NCBI GenBank assembly: GCA_008973525.1
Contig: WACJ01000126.1
Location: 1,054,001-1,118,000 of the forward strand
Length of the DNA: 64,000 nucleotides
Direction of reading: 5' to 3'
DNA from: Stenopsyche tienmushanensis
Taxonomy: Eukaryota > Arthropoda > Insecta > Trichoptera > Stenopsychidae
Of this stretch, positions 47,346-58,510 are shown one piece after another. Each line of letters opens with the position of its first letter. Positions within the stretch are counted from its first letter, which is position 1. The position numbers and the translations under genes were made by a program. Below the pieces are notes generated by a model, which did no database searches, had not been told where the DNA came from, and was given only the letters and a program-made list of their open reading frames with translations.

Positions 47346-48240
47346 CAAAAATCAATAAAAATGTATCTGGTTTGTTGTTAAGGTTCTGTTCTTCTGACAC
47401 CCGTGGAAGCGTGAAGCCATGATATTCTCTCTTTGGCGACGCGCCTGGAGCTCTCATCAAAGCATCATCAAATCTCGGGGTCGATCTCCATCCACATTTT
47501 CTGGATACGCATAAAGCTGATCCCGCAAAGGACGTGTTAAAATTATGATATCAATTATCTTATAACGACCTTTATATTGCATAATGTAATCGGAGAAGTG
47601 CGGATGTTAGAGCCGAGCGATAGCAAAAACAGCAGTTATTGTGTGTCAATATTGTGCGCCAGAATTGATGGTGACTCACAGGCAGAGCAAAATAGGTTTA
47701 TGGGATCGTTTTGCGGTCGACCCGTGATAAAATTCTGGTTGACAAACAGCGAAAACAGCTGCAATGCTCTTTTTTCCTGTCAAGGGAGCACCTGTCTTTT
47801 TATTTATCGTGTGCTAGAATCTATTGAACTCGGTTCAAAGTCGTAGATCGCGACTGCACGACGTCTTGCATTTCAATCGTTCCTTGGATTTCAGCGCTGA
47901 ATTTCGTACGTTTGAACAAGTGTCTTTGAGATCCATAAGCGTCGGCAAACAAGGCGAAAATATTGCAGATCGTATATGGAATATTTAATTGAAACATTTC
48001 GACTCGAAAGCACATCGCTCACGTCAATTCGGCAGGCCATATTTGAATTTGAATGACGCGAGCGCTGTTTTATCGACGCACGCGCCAAACAAACATATTG
48101 TGTATTGGGTAAACCCAGTATTTTAATTTTTCAGTCGTTTATTTGACCCTCCCATTTTTCTTTAACAGAAATCGTACGTCTCACCAGCACGATGAAGGCT
48201 GCTAAACGAAACATTCCCGCCGAAATCTGGACGCTTGGAA
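47346..48240. other. Intergenic, nothing recognised
   Basis: A GC-richer stretch at 47580-48090 is open in places on both strands but shows no recognisable protein. Confidence 0.3.
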
Positions 48241-48241
48241 A

Positions 48242-48570
48242 CAGTGGCGTAACTAATAATTGGCGAGCTTAGGCGACGCCTAGGGGTAGTAACTGTCTAA
48301 TCTATGTATACATATATACAGTACATATATGTCTTTAAATTGTTGTAATAACCTTTCCTTACCGGTGATGTATTTACTACACCTCGACTCTAATGATGGG
48401 AATATCGATATGAAATATAATAGATACGGGGTTCATAATTTTTGTATTCATCCGTAATATAATTACGAATCACGTCAGAGTATTATGGTATATAAGTATT
48501 CATCTGCAGCGTCGGAAATAAATAATTTGTCGGGAAATATGGAATTTTGCATATGCGTGCATTTTCAACA
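48242..48570 (+). repeat. Possible hAT terminus followed by interspersed repeat B, copy 1
   Basis: CAGTGGCGTAACTAAT at 48242 is a typical hAT left end, but no right end was found. From about 48290 to 48560 the sequence is a close copy of 54480-54735 ('ccggtgatgtatttactacacctcg', 'aatataatagatacggg', 'taatataattacgaatcac', ending 'aaataaataatttgtcggga'). Confidence 0.6.
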
Positions 48571-48644
48571 GCAAGTTGCCTGGCTACAAACCAATTGACT
48601 TATTAGTAATTTTTGCTCAAATTTATCAATGTAATTATTTAACT

Positions 48645-48995
48645 ATTGAAAATCCCGGACTGATTCCCTACCCATAATACTTACTGTTCCCTGCTCATAT
48701 GCTACTTGTAGCTTTTGGGATTCTCCAACAACTTCGATATCATAATGGACAGTTGATAATAGGATAACAGCTTTTGATTTTTTCATGCATACATTTTCTA
48801 TTCCGATGGATAGTCCCAACAAAAGCAAGCCCTGCCTGCTGAAGTTTTTCCACGCCATCGAAAGTTGTGAAATAGTTGTCAGCAATAACCGTCTTCTCAC
48901 TTCCTTTGTATTTGCCAGTTAATCCATTTCCTGAATCACAGACCCACCGTCTGGTTTTTACAGACATATGATGCAAAAACATTTTTTGCAGCACA
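48645..48995 (-). pseudogene. piggyBac transposase remnant
   Basis: Minus strand encodes TRRWVCDSGNGLTGKYKGSE, VIADNYFTTFDGVEKLQQAG, AFVGTIHRNRK and, after a frameshift, SKAVILLSTVHYDIEV. This is the ordered piggyBac core 'DNFFTS..L...L...GLT.VGT.R.NK' and 'K.V.LLST.H'. The first catalytic Asp region is missing, so it is a broken piece. It could have been a source for the TTAA-flanked mini-elements only in the distant past, if at all. Confidence 0.8.
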
Positions 48996-49164
48996 GGTAA
49001 AACAAAAATATCTCACTGAATATAGGTTTTTCCAAACATATGATGCGAAAGGATTTCTTACTTCGAGGAATATCCTGAAAGTAAGTGTACTAATTTTTTA
49101 TATTTTTTTAGCAAAAGTATATTTGAGAAAAACTATAGAATATTGTTGATACACTTATTAACTA

Positions 49165-49460
49165 TTTTTTAACATAAACGCCATCTCGTTCAATGCACCC
49201 GGTGAGCCGTGGCATAAGATTCTTTATGCCCTCCTCGAAGAACTTTTCCTCTGGCTCCTTCCCCCACTTCAGAACCTCTTTCTGTACCTGCTGCTCGTCG
49301 TTTGAAAATTTAATGCCACCCATTTTTATCTCCAGTCACAATAGAGCTCAGAAAATCCTCACTTTCCAATTCAAGCCGCGCAAGAAACTCGCGGGCGCTA
49401 TTGACCTGCTTGGACTTGGCGGGATTTTTTACCGACAACTGGACACTACGACGTGAATTT
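49165..49460 (-). pseudogene. Internally deleted mariner transposase
   Basis: Minus strand carries AREFLARLELESEDFLSSIV (the 'FL..IVTGDE' block), then jumps at once to GGIKFSNDEQQVQKEVLKWG and EEGIKNLMPRLTGCIERDG, the C-terminal 'YSNDEEV..AV..WL......FY..GI..L..RW..CIE..GDY' block. The catalytic middle has been deleted. Confidence 0.75.
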
Positions 49461-50945
49461 ACGCTCTACCGTGTTCCTGCTCTGCTATGCTCGCTTTGTC
49501 AAGAGACAGCCCCCCCCCCTCTATCACTCAGTATGGCTAACCCTTAAAAAACAAAAAACCACAGCCCATTATTGTCATAGTACACTTACTTTCGGGATAT
49601 TCCTCGTACATAAGTAAAAATAAAAGATATATGATAAAATATTTTATTGATCGAAAGGATTGAAATTTCTTTACGGAACATGAAAAAAACGTGAATTCGC
49701 ATACTAATTCTATGAAAAAAAAAATTGGGTCTAACCAGACCTCTTTCATTGAATCGTCCTTGTGTTTCATTTTTTAAAACATAAGAATCCTGAACTTTTT
49801 TCTAATTCTGAATTCTGTAAAACCCTTTAACGGACGAAGTCAGGGAGATTTGAGATAATTTAATATGTATCTTTTAATATATATATATATATAATTATGA
49901 CCCAAATACCCAGATACTTAATCTAATAATTCGCCGATATTAATTGTTAGTTTTTCTTCAATTTGAATTTTTAGGAACAATACATCCATTTGACTATGTC
50001 GTCCTCTTCCAGGTTTTCTCTTCCAAGTTTTTCCCCCACCAATGTTGACATTTCTTGACATTTAATATTTCACCATAAATAAACAAAAATATTTATCTGC
50101 ATATATTGCATCAGCATGCAAGTCCGCAAATGTTATCCCGACGGACACATCTCTCCCATTATTGCCAGACTTGTGAAAAGGGTTATTTTTTCAACTCAAA
50201 ACAATCTTCGAATGGTATATTATTTATAAAAAAATATCAACATACATCTTTCCTGGACGACAGTTTAAAAGTTGCATTTTGTGTTTTGCAAAGTTGTTTT
50301 TTCGAAATCTCAATTTTGTGATTTTACCAAATCGGCGAAAGTGATAAAAAATATTTGATCTATCGATCAAAACCAAAGTTCATTCTCTAGAATATTAATT
50401 ACCATTTTATATGAACAAGAAACATCGGTGCAAAGGGCAAATTTTATATCATTTTTATTCCACGAATAAAGAAAAAAAAATGTAAAAATCGTCACTTTTT
50501 TGTTCAAGTTCGAAAATTAATAATATTTCCCGGTTTCTTTTGAGTTTTTTTTTAGTTTATCGACGGTAAAAATATATGTTTATTAAAAATAATTTTGGTT
50601 TTTACGTTTTAGACAAGAATTATGCACACCATATTCTCGCCAATTTGAGCTTCCAGCGACGAGACGCTTCAATGGTTAGTTTATTACCGTAATTTTGCGA
50701 CAATTTGATGATAAGAATTGAATGTATTTAAATTAAATTAAAAAATCATCGAATATCACCTCGACTGCCTTAAGAGCCGCGAGCGTCTATAGACGCGACC
50801 TAAAGCCATGTCATTTTAATTCAAGAGCAAGACTATTTTATTATATATTATACAACACATTATCTTTTAGCTAACAATTTCCATTTAAAATCAACTTTCT
50901 TAGGAGCTACTTAATTTGTACTTTTAAATTGTTTTCAAAATATCA
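49461..50945. other. Intergenic, nothing recognised
   Basis: AT-rich; an 11-C homopolymer lies at about 49508-49518, and a (TA)n tract near 49876-49895. Confidence 0.35.
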
Positions 50946-50947
50946 TC

Positions 50948-51165
50948 ATCATAGTGCAGCCACAAACAGTCCATTGCAAAACGGGCTTCTTCAATATCCA
51001 ATCATAGGAAGGAGTTACATCCATCTAATCTGTATCGTACACTCCTCGTTCGCTCAATATTGAAGGTAGTATGACCTCCGAGTTTCATTTAGAAAGCTTA
51101 CCCAGTGGGTCACCTGGTTGAACGTATCGAAGGGCGCAATTGCAACCATATCTATATTAATATTC
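50948..51165 (-). repeat. LINE 3'-tail repeat, copy 2
   Basis: Close copy of 23812-23990, beginning ATCATCATAGTGCAGCCACA. It is slightly longer at its far end, with an extra block before 'cccagtgggtcacctggttg'. Confidence 0.6.
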
Positions 51166-51279
51166 GAGGCTACCTTTTTTGCGGAGGGAAGAAATCTTCA
51201 AAAGACACCACCATTCTGGTAATAGTGTGGAATTTTTACCTACCAACGCCCCCTCCTCTTCAGCTGACATTCGGCTACT

Positions 51280-52295
51280 AGTTAAGTATTGCACTAGGGT
51301 GGCAGCCATACATGCTCCCTGGACTCATTGGCTCTTCGTTGGTTGCTCCATATGATGACATCCCAGATTTGTCTCCCTTTGTCGGGCTTGGCTATTTTAT
51401 CCATGTCCAGTAAGGATCTGGGTCAGATTTTCCAGGTCTGTGATCAGTAGGTGTGTCCACCGACCTTATGTGGATCTGTTCCATCGGGATTGCTACACCG
51501 CCGTTGTGCAGTCTTATTTGTTGTTCCTTTTTTGAACGACCTGTCTCTCTTGGGTGAGCAGGTCGATAGGCGATATGGCAGCTAATACTAGAATTATGTC
51601 TTCTGACACTGTACGGTATGCAGCAGCTGCCTTGATCGCACTTCTGTGCTGTACCTTGGCCACGTTGAGCCTATGCTTTTGGGTTTGTAGTTTTCTTCGT
51701 ATAATTTTCGACCCTCCGATGTTAGACATCAGGTCTTTGAAAGATACCTTATTAGCTGCGCCGCTGTGTGGTCTGTTCCGGATTTCCCCAGACTAGCCAC
51801 ACAGATTATCTTACACTGCTCTTTGGCCTCACGAGAAACGCTATGCGCAAAGTTTCTGTGTACCCACCCTTTTCACTCCGCACTGGTAGATGACTGACTG
51901 CAGGGGCTGCCCCTTCCCCATGGTACTCGTACCGATTTGGTTGTAGTACCTAGTTGCGGAGTCGCCGTTCGAACAGCCTAAAACCGGTCTCCCCTGTATG
52001 CAATAGGCTATTGAGAATACTGGTGACGCCTTTTGCACAGATTCTACCTGCTTCGGTAATCAGCAATTCCACATCCCACTTTATGAGTACACACCACAGG
52101 GTAAGCTGCATACCCAACTTATATTAACTGGGTTACCCTAGCAGCGTTTGATGAGTAAACCGACGAGGTTGGTTTCATTTCCTTGCCACATCATTTCCCC
52201 AGAGGTTCGACCTTTGCCCACGGGTGGAATTGATACCTCCCCACTGGGATTTTGTGGATGGGTATCATGGAGTTTAATACCCACCCAGATGTTAG
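51280..52295 (-). mobile_element. R1/jockey-like LINE C-terminal relic with adjacent shared region
   Basis: Minus strand 51514-51729 encodes QTQKHRLNVAKVQHRSAIKA, AAYRTVSEDIILVLAAISPI and DLLTQERQ. This matches the post-RT region of R1/jockey-group LINEs ('L..VQR..LL.I..AYRT.S..AL.VLAG..PIDL...E'). The block at 51880-52295 recurs at 5460-6000 and 59990-60260. Confidence 0.7.
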
Positions 52296-52456
52296 GCATC
52301 AGTCTGACCAGATCCTAAATATAACGGCATCCAAATTAAAACTGGGACATGTATATTTTTCTTAAATGTTTGTTAATACGTTTTGATTGATTTGATTTTA
52401 GAAATGACTTTAAACAAACACTATAAAACATGTGTTTTGAGTGAATTAGACAATAA

Positions 52457-52881
52457 ATGATAAGTGATGTGTATTTAAACATGATTGAAAAATGCAGAAA
52501 GATGTCCCTCGAGCAGGAATCGCCGAGTCCAGAAGTGTCCAAGGACCTCTCTGGATCCGAGCAGCTTTCCCAGCCTTGGGACAAGCTACTCGGAGAGAGT
52601 CCTCCTTCGAAAAACATTCCCAAGATCATAAGGACTCGCGCTTCCTTCGGAGATATGCAGCAGAACGACATAACGATCAATCTGACTCCAGATCCCAACA
52701 GCTTGAGTCCCAACAGGCCTCCGCCTCCCGGAGTGGGCAGATTGACCAGGACTCAAAGCCTGGGTGTCAGAAAAGTATCCGGAGGCAACAGCATCTTGGG
52801 AAATTTTCATAAGCAACTGAGATTTTCTCTAAGATCGCCGAAAGGCAGCAAGGATGGCGCCGGAGGAACCTTCTACAGGAG
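52457..52881 (+). CDS. First coding exon of an unidentified gene, continues beyond the window
   Basis: A 425-nt open frame from ATG at 52457 (preceded directly by an in-frame TAA) to a strong donor AG|GTGAGT at 52881. In-frame ATGs at 52481 and 52502 are alternative starts. An acceptor-like TTTGATTTTAG ends at 52401, suggesting a 5' UTR exon upstream. The 141-residue product is low-complexity and regulatory in character: SLEQESPSPEVSKDLSGSEQ, IIRTRASFGDMQQND, SPNRPPPPGVGRLTRTQSLG and FHKQLRFSLRSPKGS, with RxxS-type sites resembling basophilic kinase or 14-3-3 sites and a proline run that could bind SH3 or WW domains. Codon and GC content stand out from the surrounding DNA. I do not recognise the family. 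No further exon was found before 64000, so the next intron is at least about 11 kb. Confidence 0.75.
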
Positions 52882-53728
52882 GTGAGTCATTTTTGTATCT
52901 TCATTATTATAATCAAGTCGTTGGCAATGGGTCCAATTAATCGTACAAATTTATGAAAATAGGACATTTAACGACCACAATCGTTGAAATACCTGATCGC
53001 AAATGTCCACGCTAAGCGCTCATTAATATATAATATACATATATGCATGAATTATAATATAATTGTCATTCTAGGAATTATTTCCACATTAACAAAGGCC
53101 GATATTATATTATTCTTCAGTTGCATTAAAAAATGTCAAGAAATCGAGTTTAAAAATTTATACAATATATATTTTAGCGATAGCTCTGGGAAAATTCGCA
53201 ATGACATATTAACCACTGCATTCTGAAAATGCGATCATGCATTTCTCATCGATTTTAAGTTCGTTAGCCCTCGTTTTATAAATAGGCATGTTTTCCATTT
53301 CATGACCCAATGAACTTTGCCCCCTTTTCGATTCTACACTAATGCAGTAAAAATTAGAATGAATTATGCAACGGCATGATAACTACATGTAACGCTCAAT
53401 TTGTCCAAATCGGCTGTACGACTTTGTATTGAAACGACGTTGAAACAATTATATAGTATATGAACGTGACTGAGTGACTCGTTTACCATCGGGACCATTA
53501 ACATTTTAAAGCAGATTATTTATTTTCAAATTATGCGCAATTGTATTCGTTTGAGAAGCTAGAGAGCATTCTCGCACGTTGAGTGCGGAGATTGTGAATC
53601 AAAGACAGAGACGGAGCGAGTGTCTTGCGTCTCATCGTACACTCGTACACGTTCAAATCCAAAAACGAATACAAAGGAATATTTGAGTTGAAAACCATCA
53701 GGTATGGGATCTTCTTAGATCGTTGGTG
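52882..53728. other. Intron of the unidentified gene, nothing recognised
   Basis: AT-rich sequence after the donor, with no exon-like frame or recognised repeat. Confidence 0.4.
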
Positions 53729-53736
53729 ATCGTCGT

Positions 53737-54230
53737 CAGGGTCGTAACAAGGGCGTGGCAAAGCAGACGCCCGCCACGAGCGCATCTGGACTTGGGGCGC
53801 AAAACGCAGGATACCGACCCGGTCGAGAGTTGCACATGGTTTTTATTTTAATCAGCCATTCTACTTAACATCCCTCTTTTCTTCATTGTCATTATGTTCA
53901 GGTATAGCATCCGATCGCGAACCGCTCATTCAGCAGTCCGAAAAGCGGACCGATTGAGCATACAAACCTTATGGTCACTTCATCCCCTTTAAGGGCTTTT
54001 TGGGGCACTTTCTATGTTCTGTACGATCGCGAAAGTGACGTAGCGTCTAGAAACTTTCTATCAAAGTATTTTTTTACAACAGTAGCCGCCATCCTATACT
54101 TTAGGTCGGGTACTTTTGGAACTGTCTTTGTATATTATTTTAAAACGCCCTTTATAATAGTATTTAGTATTAGTTAAGGCGTTAAGTTAGATAATTGTCA
54201 CTGGCGCTTCGTAATCTAGTTACGGCTCTG
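53737..54230. mobile_element. 494-bp hAT-like non-autonomous element with perfect 8-bp target duplication
   Basis: Left end CAGGGTCGTAACAAGGGCG; right end read inward CAGAGCCGTAACTAG. ATCGTCGT flanks both sides (53729-53736 and 54231-54238). Contains the GGGGCGCAAAACGC block, the hairpin core (AGTCCGAAAAGCGGACCGA near 53935) and 'taggtcgggtacttttgg'. It has no coding capacity and is the compact reference member of the family. Confidence 0.9.
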
Positions 54231-54479
54231 ATCGTCGTTGTCAACGTTTGTCTTAAATACCAACGACGATATATCGCCGTTTATGCGCCTTGCTTTTCGC
54301 ATCGCAAGAAAACTGTCTGTCAATGACTCGATGATACTTTTGGCATTTACTAAAATAATATCTCGACTTGACATTTTCGTGCGGTTGCAATATGATTAGG
54401 ATCATAAAAATAGCAGTTTATAAATGGTGTTTTGTTGGTGTTTCCGCTTTATTTTAATTTAAATAGATCCAACAGAGTT

Positions 54480-54740
54480 CATCAGGGTAGTTATACAAAG
54501 TATACATATAAACAGTACACAAATGTTTTTCAAATTGTTATATTAACCTTTCTCTACCGGTGATGTATTTACTACACCTCGGCTCTAATAATGGGAATAT
54601 CGATATGAAATATAATAGATACGGGATTCAGATTTTTTGTATGCTTCCGTAATATAATTACGAATCACATCAGAGTATTAAAGTATATAAGTATTCATCT
54701 GCAGCAACGGAAATAAATAATTTGTCGGGAATTTTGCGAG
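54480..54740 (+). repeat. Interspersed repeat B, copy 2
   Basis: About 255 bp matching 48290-48560 along its whole length. A core block of it ('atatcgatatgaaatataatagatacggg') also appears inside the hAT-like copies near 828 and 25315. Class not determined. Confidence 0.6.
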
Positions 54741-55540
54741 TTTTAGTCTCAACAAAAAGGAATTTTATCAGTCACATTGATGGTGTTATATGAAAATGGG
54801 GGCTCACGCGGTCATCAACTCGAACTAACTCTCAAATTGTTTGAATACTTTCGGGTCCCCCTAATATTAATTCACACTTAACATAAAATGACAACGAATA
54901 GAAAACGTTTCATCTCATTATCGAATGTATATTTTTAAGGTTGTTTAATTATCCTGCATAGTTTTGTTTTTATCTAATCGTGTTCGAAATGTGGATTGAC
55001 ATAATCTGCTCGTTAAATGGAATATTATAAAGTGAGAATGACAAATTCCCAGTTCTTGACCAACTTTAGAGCAATTAATATGACTTATTCGATGCGTTTT
55101 AATTTACGACTTTTCAAACACGGCGACATGTCACGATACATAATAACGAGCTTGAAATAATGCAAAGCAACGCATAATTCTTGAAAGTGCATGTCGAGAA
55201 TAATAACTGCAGTCCGCTCGCCGACAACGCGCGGGAAAGCTTTTCGATTCTATAAGCATGCCCCGTTTAAAAAGTGTTTATTCCGAGTGATAACAGTGAA
55301 ATGAGCCACAATTAGGATTGCGAAGCATCCCGTTTGGCATCCAGATTGTCCCGGAATTGAAGTTGCTGTCTACACTCCCGGCTGAATGTCAAACCGTCTC
55401 GGAATATCAGAGAAAGCTATCGATTTGTATTGAAAATCTTATCGAATAACAATTTTTCTTTTCAAAACACAAGTGCTAAAAATATCGAAATTATCCAAAG
55501 AAGATATGTATGCATTCATATTTGTTGTTAATCGTTTTAT
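54741..55540. other. Intronic or intergenic, nothing recognised
   Basis: No coding exon or repeat family recognised. Confidence 0.3.
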
Positions 55541-55543
55541 TAA

Positions 55544-55640
55544 CACACTTTTAGCGGGCCGAATTACCCACTGTTAATTATTATACTTAAAACTAGAATT
55601 AAAATACATATTTGATACAAGTCGTCCCGCCTAAAGTGTG
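55544..55640. mobile_element. 97-bp TTAA-flanked MITE
   Basis: Ends CACACTTTTAGCGGG and, inward from the right, CACACTTTAGGCGGG, with TTAA at 55540-55543 and 55641-55644. Same length and end type as 34738-34834. A single further end, TTAACACATTGACTACGGG, lies at 55756 without a partner. Confidence 0.7.
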
Positions 55641-55887
55641 TTAAGAGATGCATCACATACGAGTCATCTAGAAAGTAAGGTTACAAGGGCTCCTGAGGTC
55701 GGGGATTTATTTTTTGTCATCTTCGATATCATATTTTACATACATTGTATGTTTATTAACACATTGACTACGGGGGGCGTGGAGTATGTATTTTTTATTG
55801 CGCATGCATTTTTTTAACAAATTTATTTTTGAAACTTTTTACAGCTGACAGATGTGATGATTGCCAAGGCCTTTTTTTTCAAAAAAC

Positions 55888-56634
55888 CCCATAAGTTTCT
55901 TTCGCAAATTAACACGGATCTGATCATAGCTATGGTTGAAGAAGACCCACGATATACTGTTCGCGAAATAGCTAAAAAATTAGAAATTCCACGAACATCT
56001 GTCCATAATCATCTGACAAAATTTGGCTACATCAATCGTTCAGATGTGTGGCGACTCAAATAAACTTCAGCATATTTTAACATGCGATCTTCTTCTCCAA
56101 CGACATAATAGCCAACCTTTTTTGAAAAGACTTGTCACTGGAGATGAAAGTTGGATACTCTATGAGAATATCCAACGTAGATCTCGGACCAAGGGTACAA
56201 AAGCTTTAACTGTAACTAAACCTGACCTACATCCAAAAAAAAGTTTTGCTATGCATTTGGTGGAACCGGAACGGGGTAGTTTATTATGAGCTACTTCATC
56301 AAAGTGAAACGATCAATTCAACAAAATATTGTTTCCAACTAGATAATCTAAAGAATGCATTGCCCCTTCAGATTATTATTTATTTATTTCATTGAAAAAT
56401 TCTTTACGTGGTAAAAATTTTAATTCAAAAAATGATATAAAAATGTACCTTGATCAATATTTTGCCAACAAACCTTTGGACATTTTCGCAAGAAGGCATT
56501 ATGAGGCTTCCGGAGAGATGGATAAAAGTAATAGAAAAGAATGGATCATATATTATTCAATAAATTTTGATATAATACAAATTATTGCTTATGTTTTTCT
56601 TAATATGAAAACGAAAGAAACTTATGGGACACCC
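55888..56634 (+). pseudogene. Mariner element with broken, deleted transposase
   Basis: The right terminus GGGTGTCCCATAAGTTTC (read inward) is followed by TA at 56635-56636. The left terminus is shortened to CCCATAAGTTTCTTTCG. It encodes a helix-turn-helix (FLSQINTDLIIAMVEEDPRY, REIAKKLEIPRTSVHNHLTK), then after a frameshift FLKRLVTGDESWILYENIQ (first catalytic Asp) and KPDLHPKKSFAMH, and a C-terminal YLDQYFANKPLDIFARRHYE. The segment with the second and third catalytic Asp is disrupted, so it is inactive. It is the parent type of the 237-bp derivative at 9712-9948. Confidence 0.85.
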
Positions 56635-56739
56635 TAATATTTATTTTCTAGATGATTTTTGATCCCACGATTTTTTTTAATATAAAAAAGTATTACACAA
56701 CAACCAAACTTTACCAATTTACATCTTTATAAATGTCAT

Positions 56740-57520
56740 AAAAAATACATACACTTGGGTTTGTTTTTATGCGGATCTTTTTTATGCGAATTTGAAGTTA
56801 TGCGGGTTTAAAAAATAATGGAATCTATCCATCATATTTCTATAGAGAACCGAGCTTTTTTTATGCGAATTCGCACAAAAAAATCATTCTTGATATATAT
56901 ATGTCACAAATAAATGAAGACCGTCTCACGTGTTTTTTTCCTCAAAGAGGTATCGAATCTTGAAACATGTGTTTCGAATTCGGTGACATTTTTTTTCAAG
57001 CACGACACACATCTTTTCCGTTCTGAAATTGAATATTGGCTTAGTTTTACGTGAACCGTAAAAAATCGCCCGCGCTAAAGTATTATATATGCGGCCCGCG
57101 CAAATATTCCGCTGATAATATGTTAAGAATTGCATTTGTATGATTGTCGAGTAAAAGAGACTTTAGTGAAGCAACTCTAAGATAAATTTGTATTGTGTTT
57201 TTATTTTTATGCGATTTTTGGTACATTCTATCGCATTGATTTGAAGTTATGCGGTTTCTAAAAACCTGCATAACAATTGCAATATTGCCATTTTTTAAAT
57301 TCTCTCTAAAATACCCGTAACTTTCGAAGTTTTAAAAATAATGGAACCTATCCCTCGGTTTTCTATGTAGTTCAAGTCTTTTTTTATGCGAATTTTTTGA
57401 TATGATTTTTTTTGTGAAAAAAAAATGCTTTTTTACGAAACACTTTTTTATTACAAATTTTACACTTTCTTATAACAAATTCGCACGCGGGGGATCGCAA
57501 TAAATGGGGATTACCTGTAT
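56740..57520. repeat. Region with duplicated 'TATGCGAATT' blocks
   Basis: Two copies (about 56768-56880 and 57205-57385) share 'tatgcgaatt/attTgaagttatgcggrttt', 'aaaataatggaa.ctatcc' and 'tttttttatgcgaatt'. They flank a CG-richer stretch that contains GCGGCCCGCGC near 57090. The right end 'gcgatcccccgcgtgcg' (minus) and TA-rich borders hint at a pogo-like element, but no matching left end was found. Confidence 0.4.
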
Positions 57521-58290
57521 AATTGTTTCAGAAAAAGTTGGCAAATCTATTCATATTATCTATGTACCACGAATCAGGATGTGAGGTTTTATCCCGAATA
57601 TGATCGTCTGTGGTAATTGTCCCCCTTTTAAAATTTGACATCCAATTTAGACGATCCAGAATGACAATCCGTAGTGCAAGTGACTTCCGTTCCGAAAGCA
57701 TCCTCTCGTCTCCAATATTCAGCACAAAGATATATTTATAACAAGCAGGATGGTGTCGGCGGTTCTTCTTGGTGCAGCAAGTGCAGTTCATTGCTTGCAG
57801 CATCCGCTCACATTATTACTTAATGACCGATTATTACCTCAGTATCAATATGACAAATCAGAGTCAATCCACACCCCAGCTTTTAAAAGTGTGCCACAGT
57901 GCAAAACTGCAGCTGATTCTCACTGCACAACATTTCCTGTCAGACTTAAGCGCGAGATTGATGTCAATTGGTTGTGAATTTTTCTTTCTGGACTAATGAG
58001 CTTCAATTTGGAGGAGGAACTATTTTCTAAATTGAAGATGTGTTGAAAAATACATGAAAATCCATTGTCATTCCTGATAAGATAAGATGCTAACGTTTTC
58101 AAACGGATGGCCTCCCTAAGTATGTTTACAATCGGTTCGCATACGAGGGAGACGGGATTGACAAAAACATGTTCATTTGTTCCAGATAAATTAGCTCGCT
58201 ACTCAAAGGATTAATAATTCTTCCTATTTCAAGGTAATCGATTAATTAAATACCAAAGTACGGAGATCAAAATCTTATCGGATAATTCAT
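57521..58290. other. No confident feature
   Basis: 57528-57803 (-) is open from an ATG for 91 codons (...GDERMLSERKSLALRIVILDR...) and 57750-57977 (+) is open over part of it. Neither is recognised; at most one can be real, and both may be transposon debris. Confidence 0.25.
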
Positions 58291-58292
58291 GT

Positions 58293-58510
58293 TTCATCCA
58301 TTGTCACATGTCGCATGAAAAAAATCCTTTTTATTGCGCAGAAACAGCTCCAAACAGCGCTCCGAATTGTGGACGCGTTGATCAAGTGTGAGCAAACGCG
58401 GTACCCACTTCGAACAGAGCTTTCTTATGGACAAATATTGATGCAAAATGGTGAATAGACTGCCTTTTGATATCTTCAATATATCAGATATCTAATTCAA
58501 CTTCAATTTA
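58293..58510 (-). mobile_element. Mariner transposase fragment
   Basis: Minus strand encodes MKISKGSLFTILHQYLSIRK, LCSKWVPRLLTLDQRV and SERCLELFLRNKKDFFHATC, the mariner block 'ISKGSVHTILHE.L.MRKLCARWVPRLLT.DQK......CLELF.RN...FL'. It stops before the catalytic region. Paralogue of 45945-46260. Confidence 0.8.

Noticed and set aside
53531..53785. 84-codon minus-strand frame next to the hAT-like element
   Set aside because: It runs across the element boundary and its target duplication, so it is not an evolutionarily meaningful frame.
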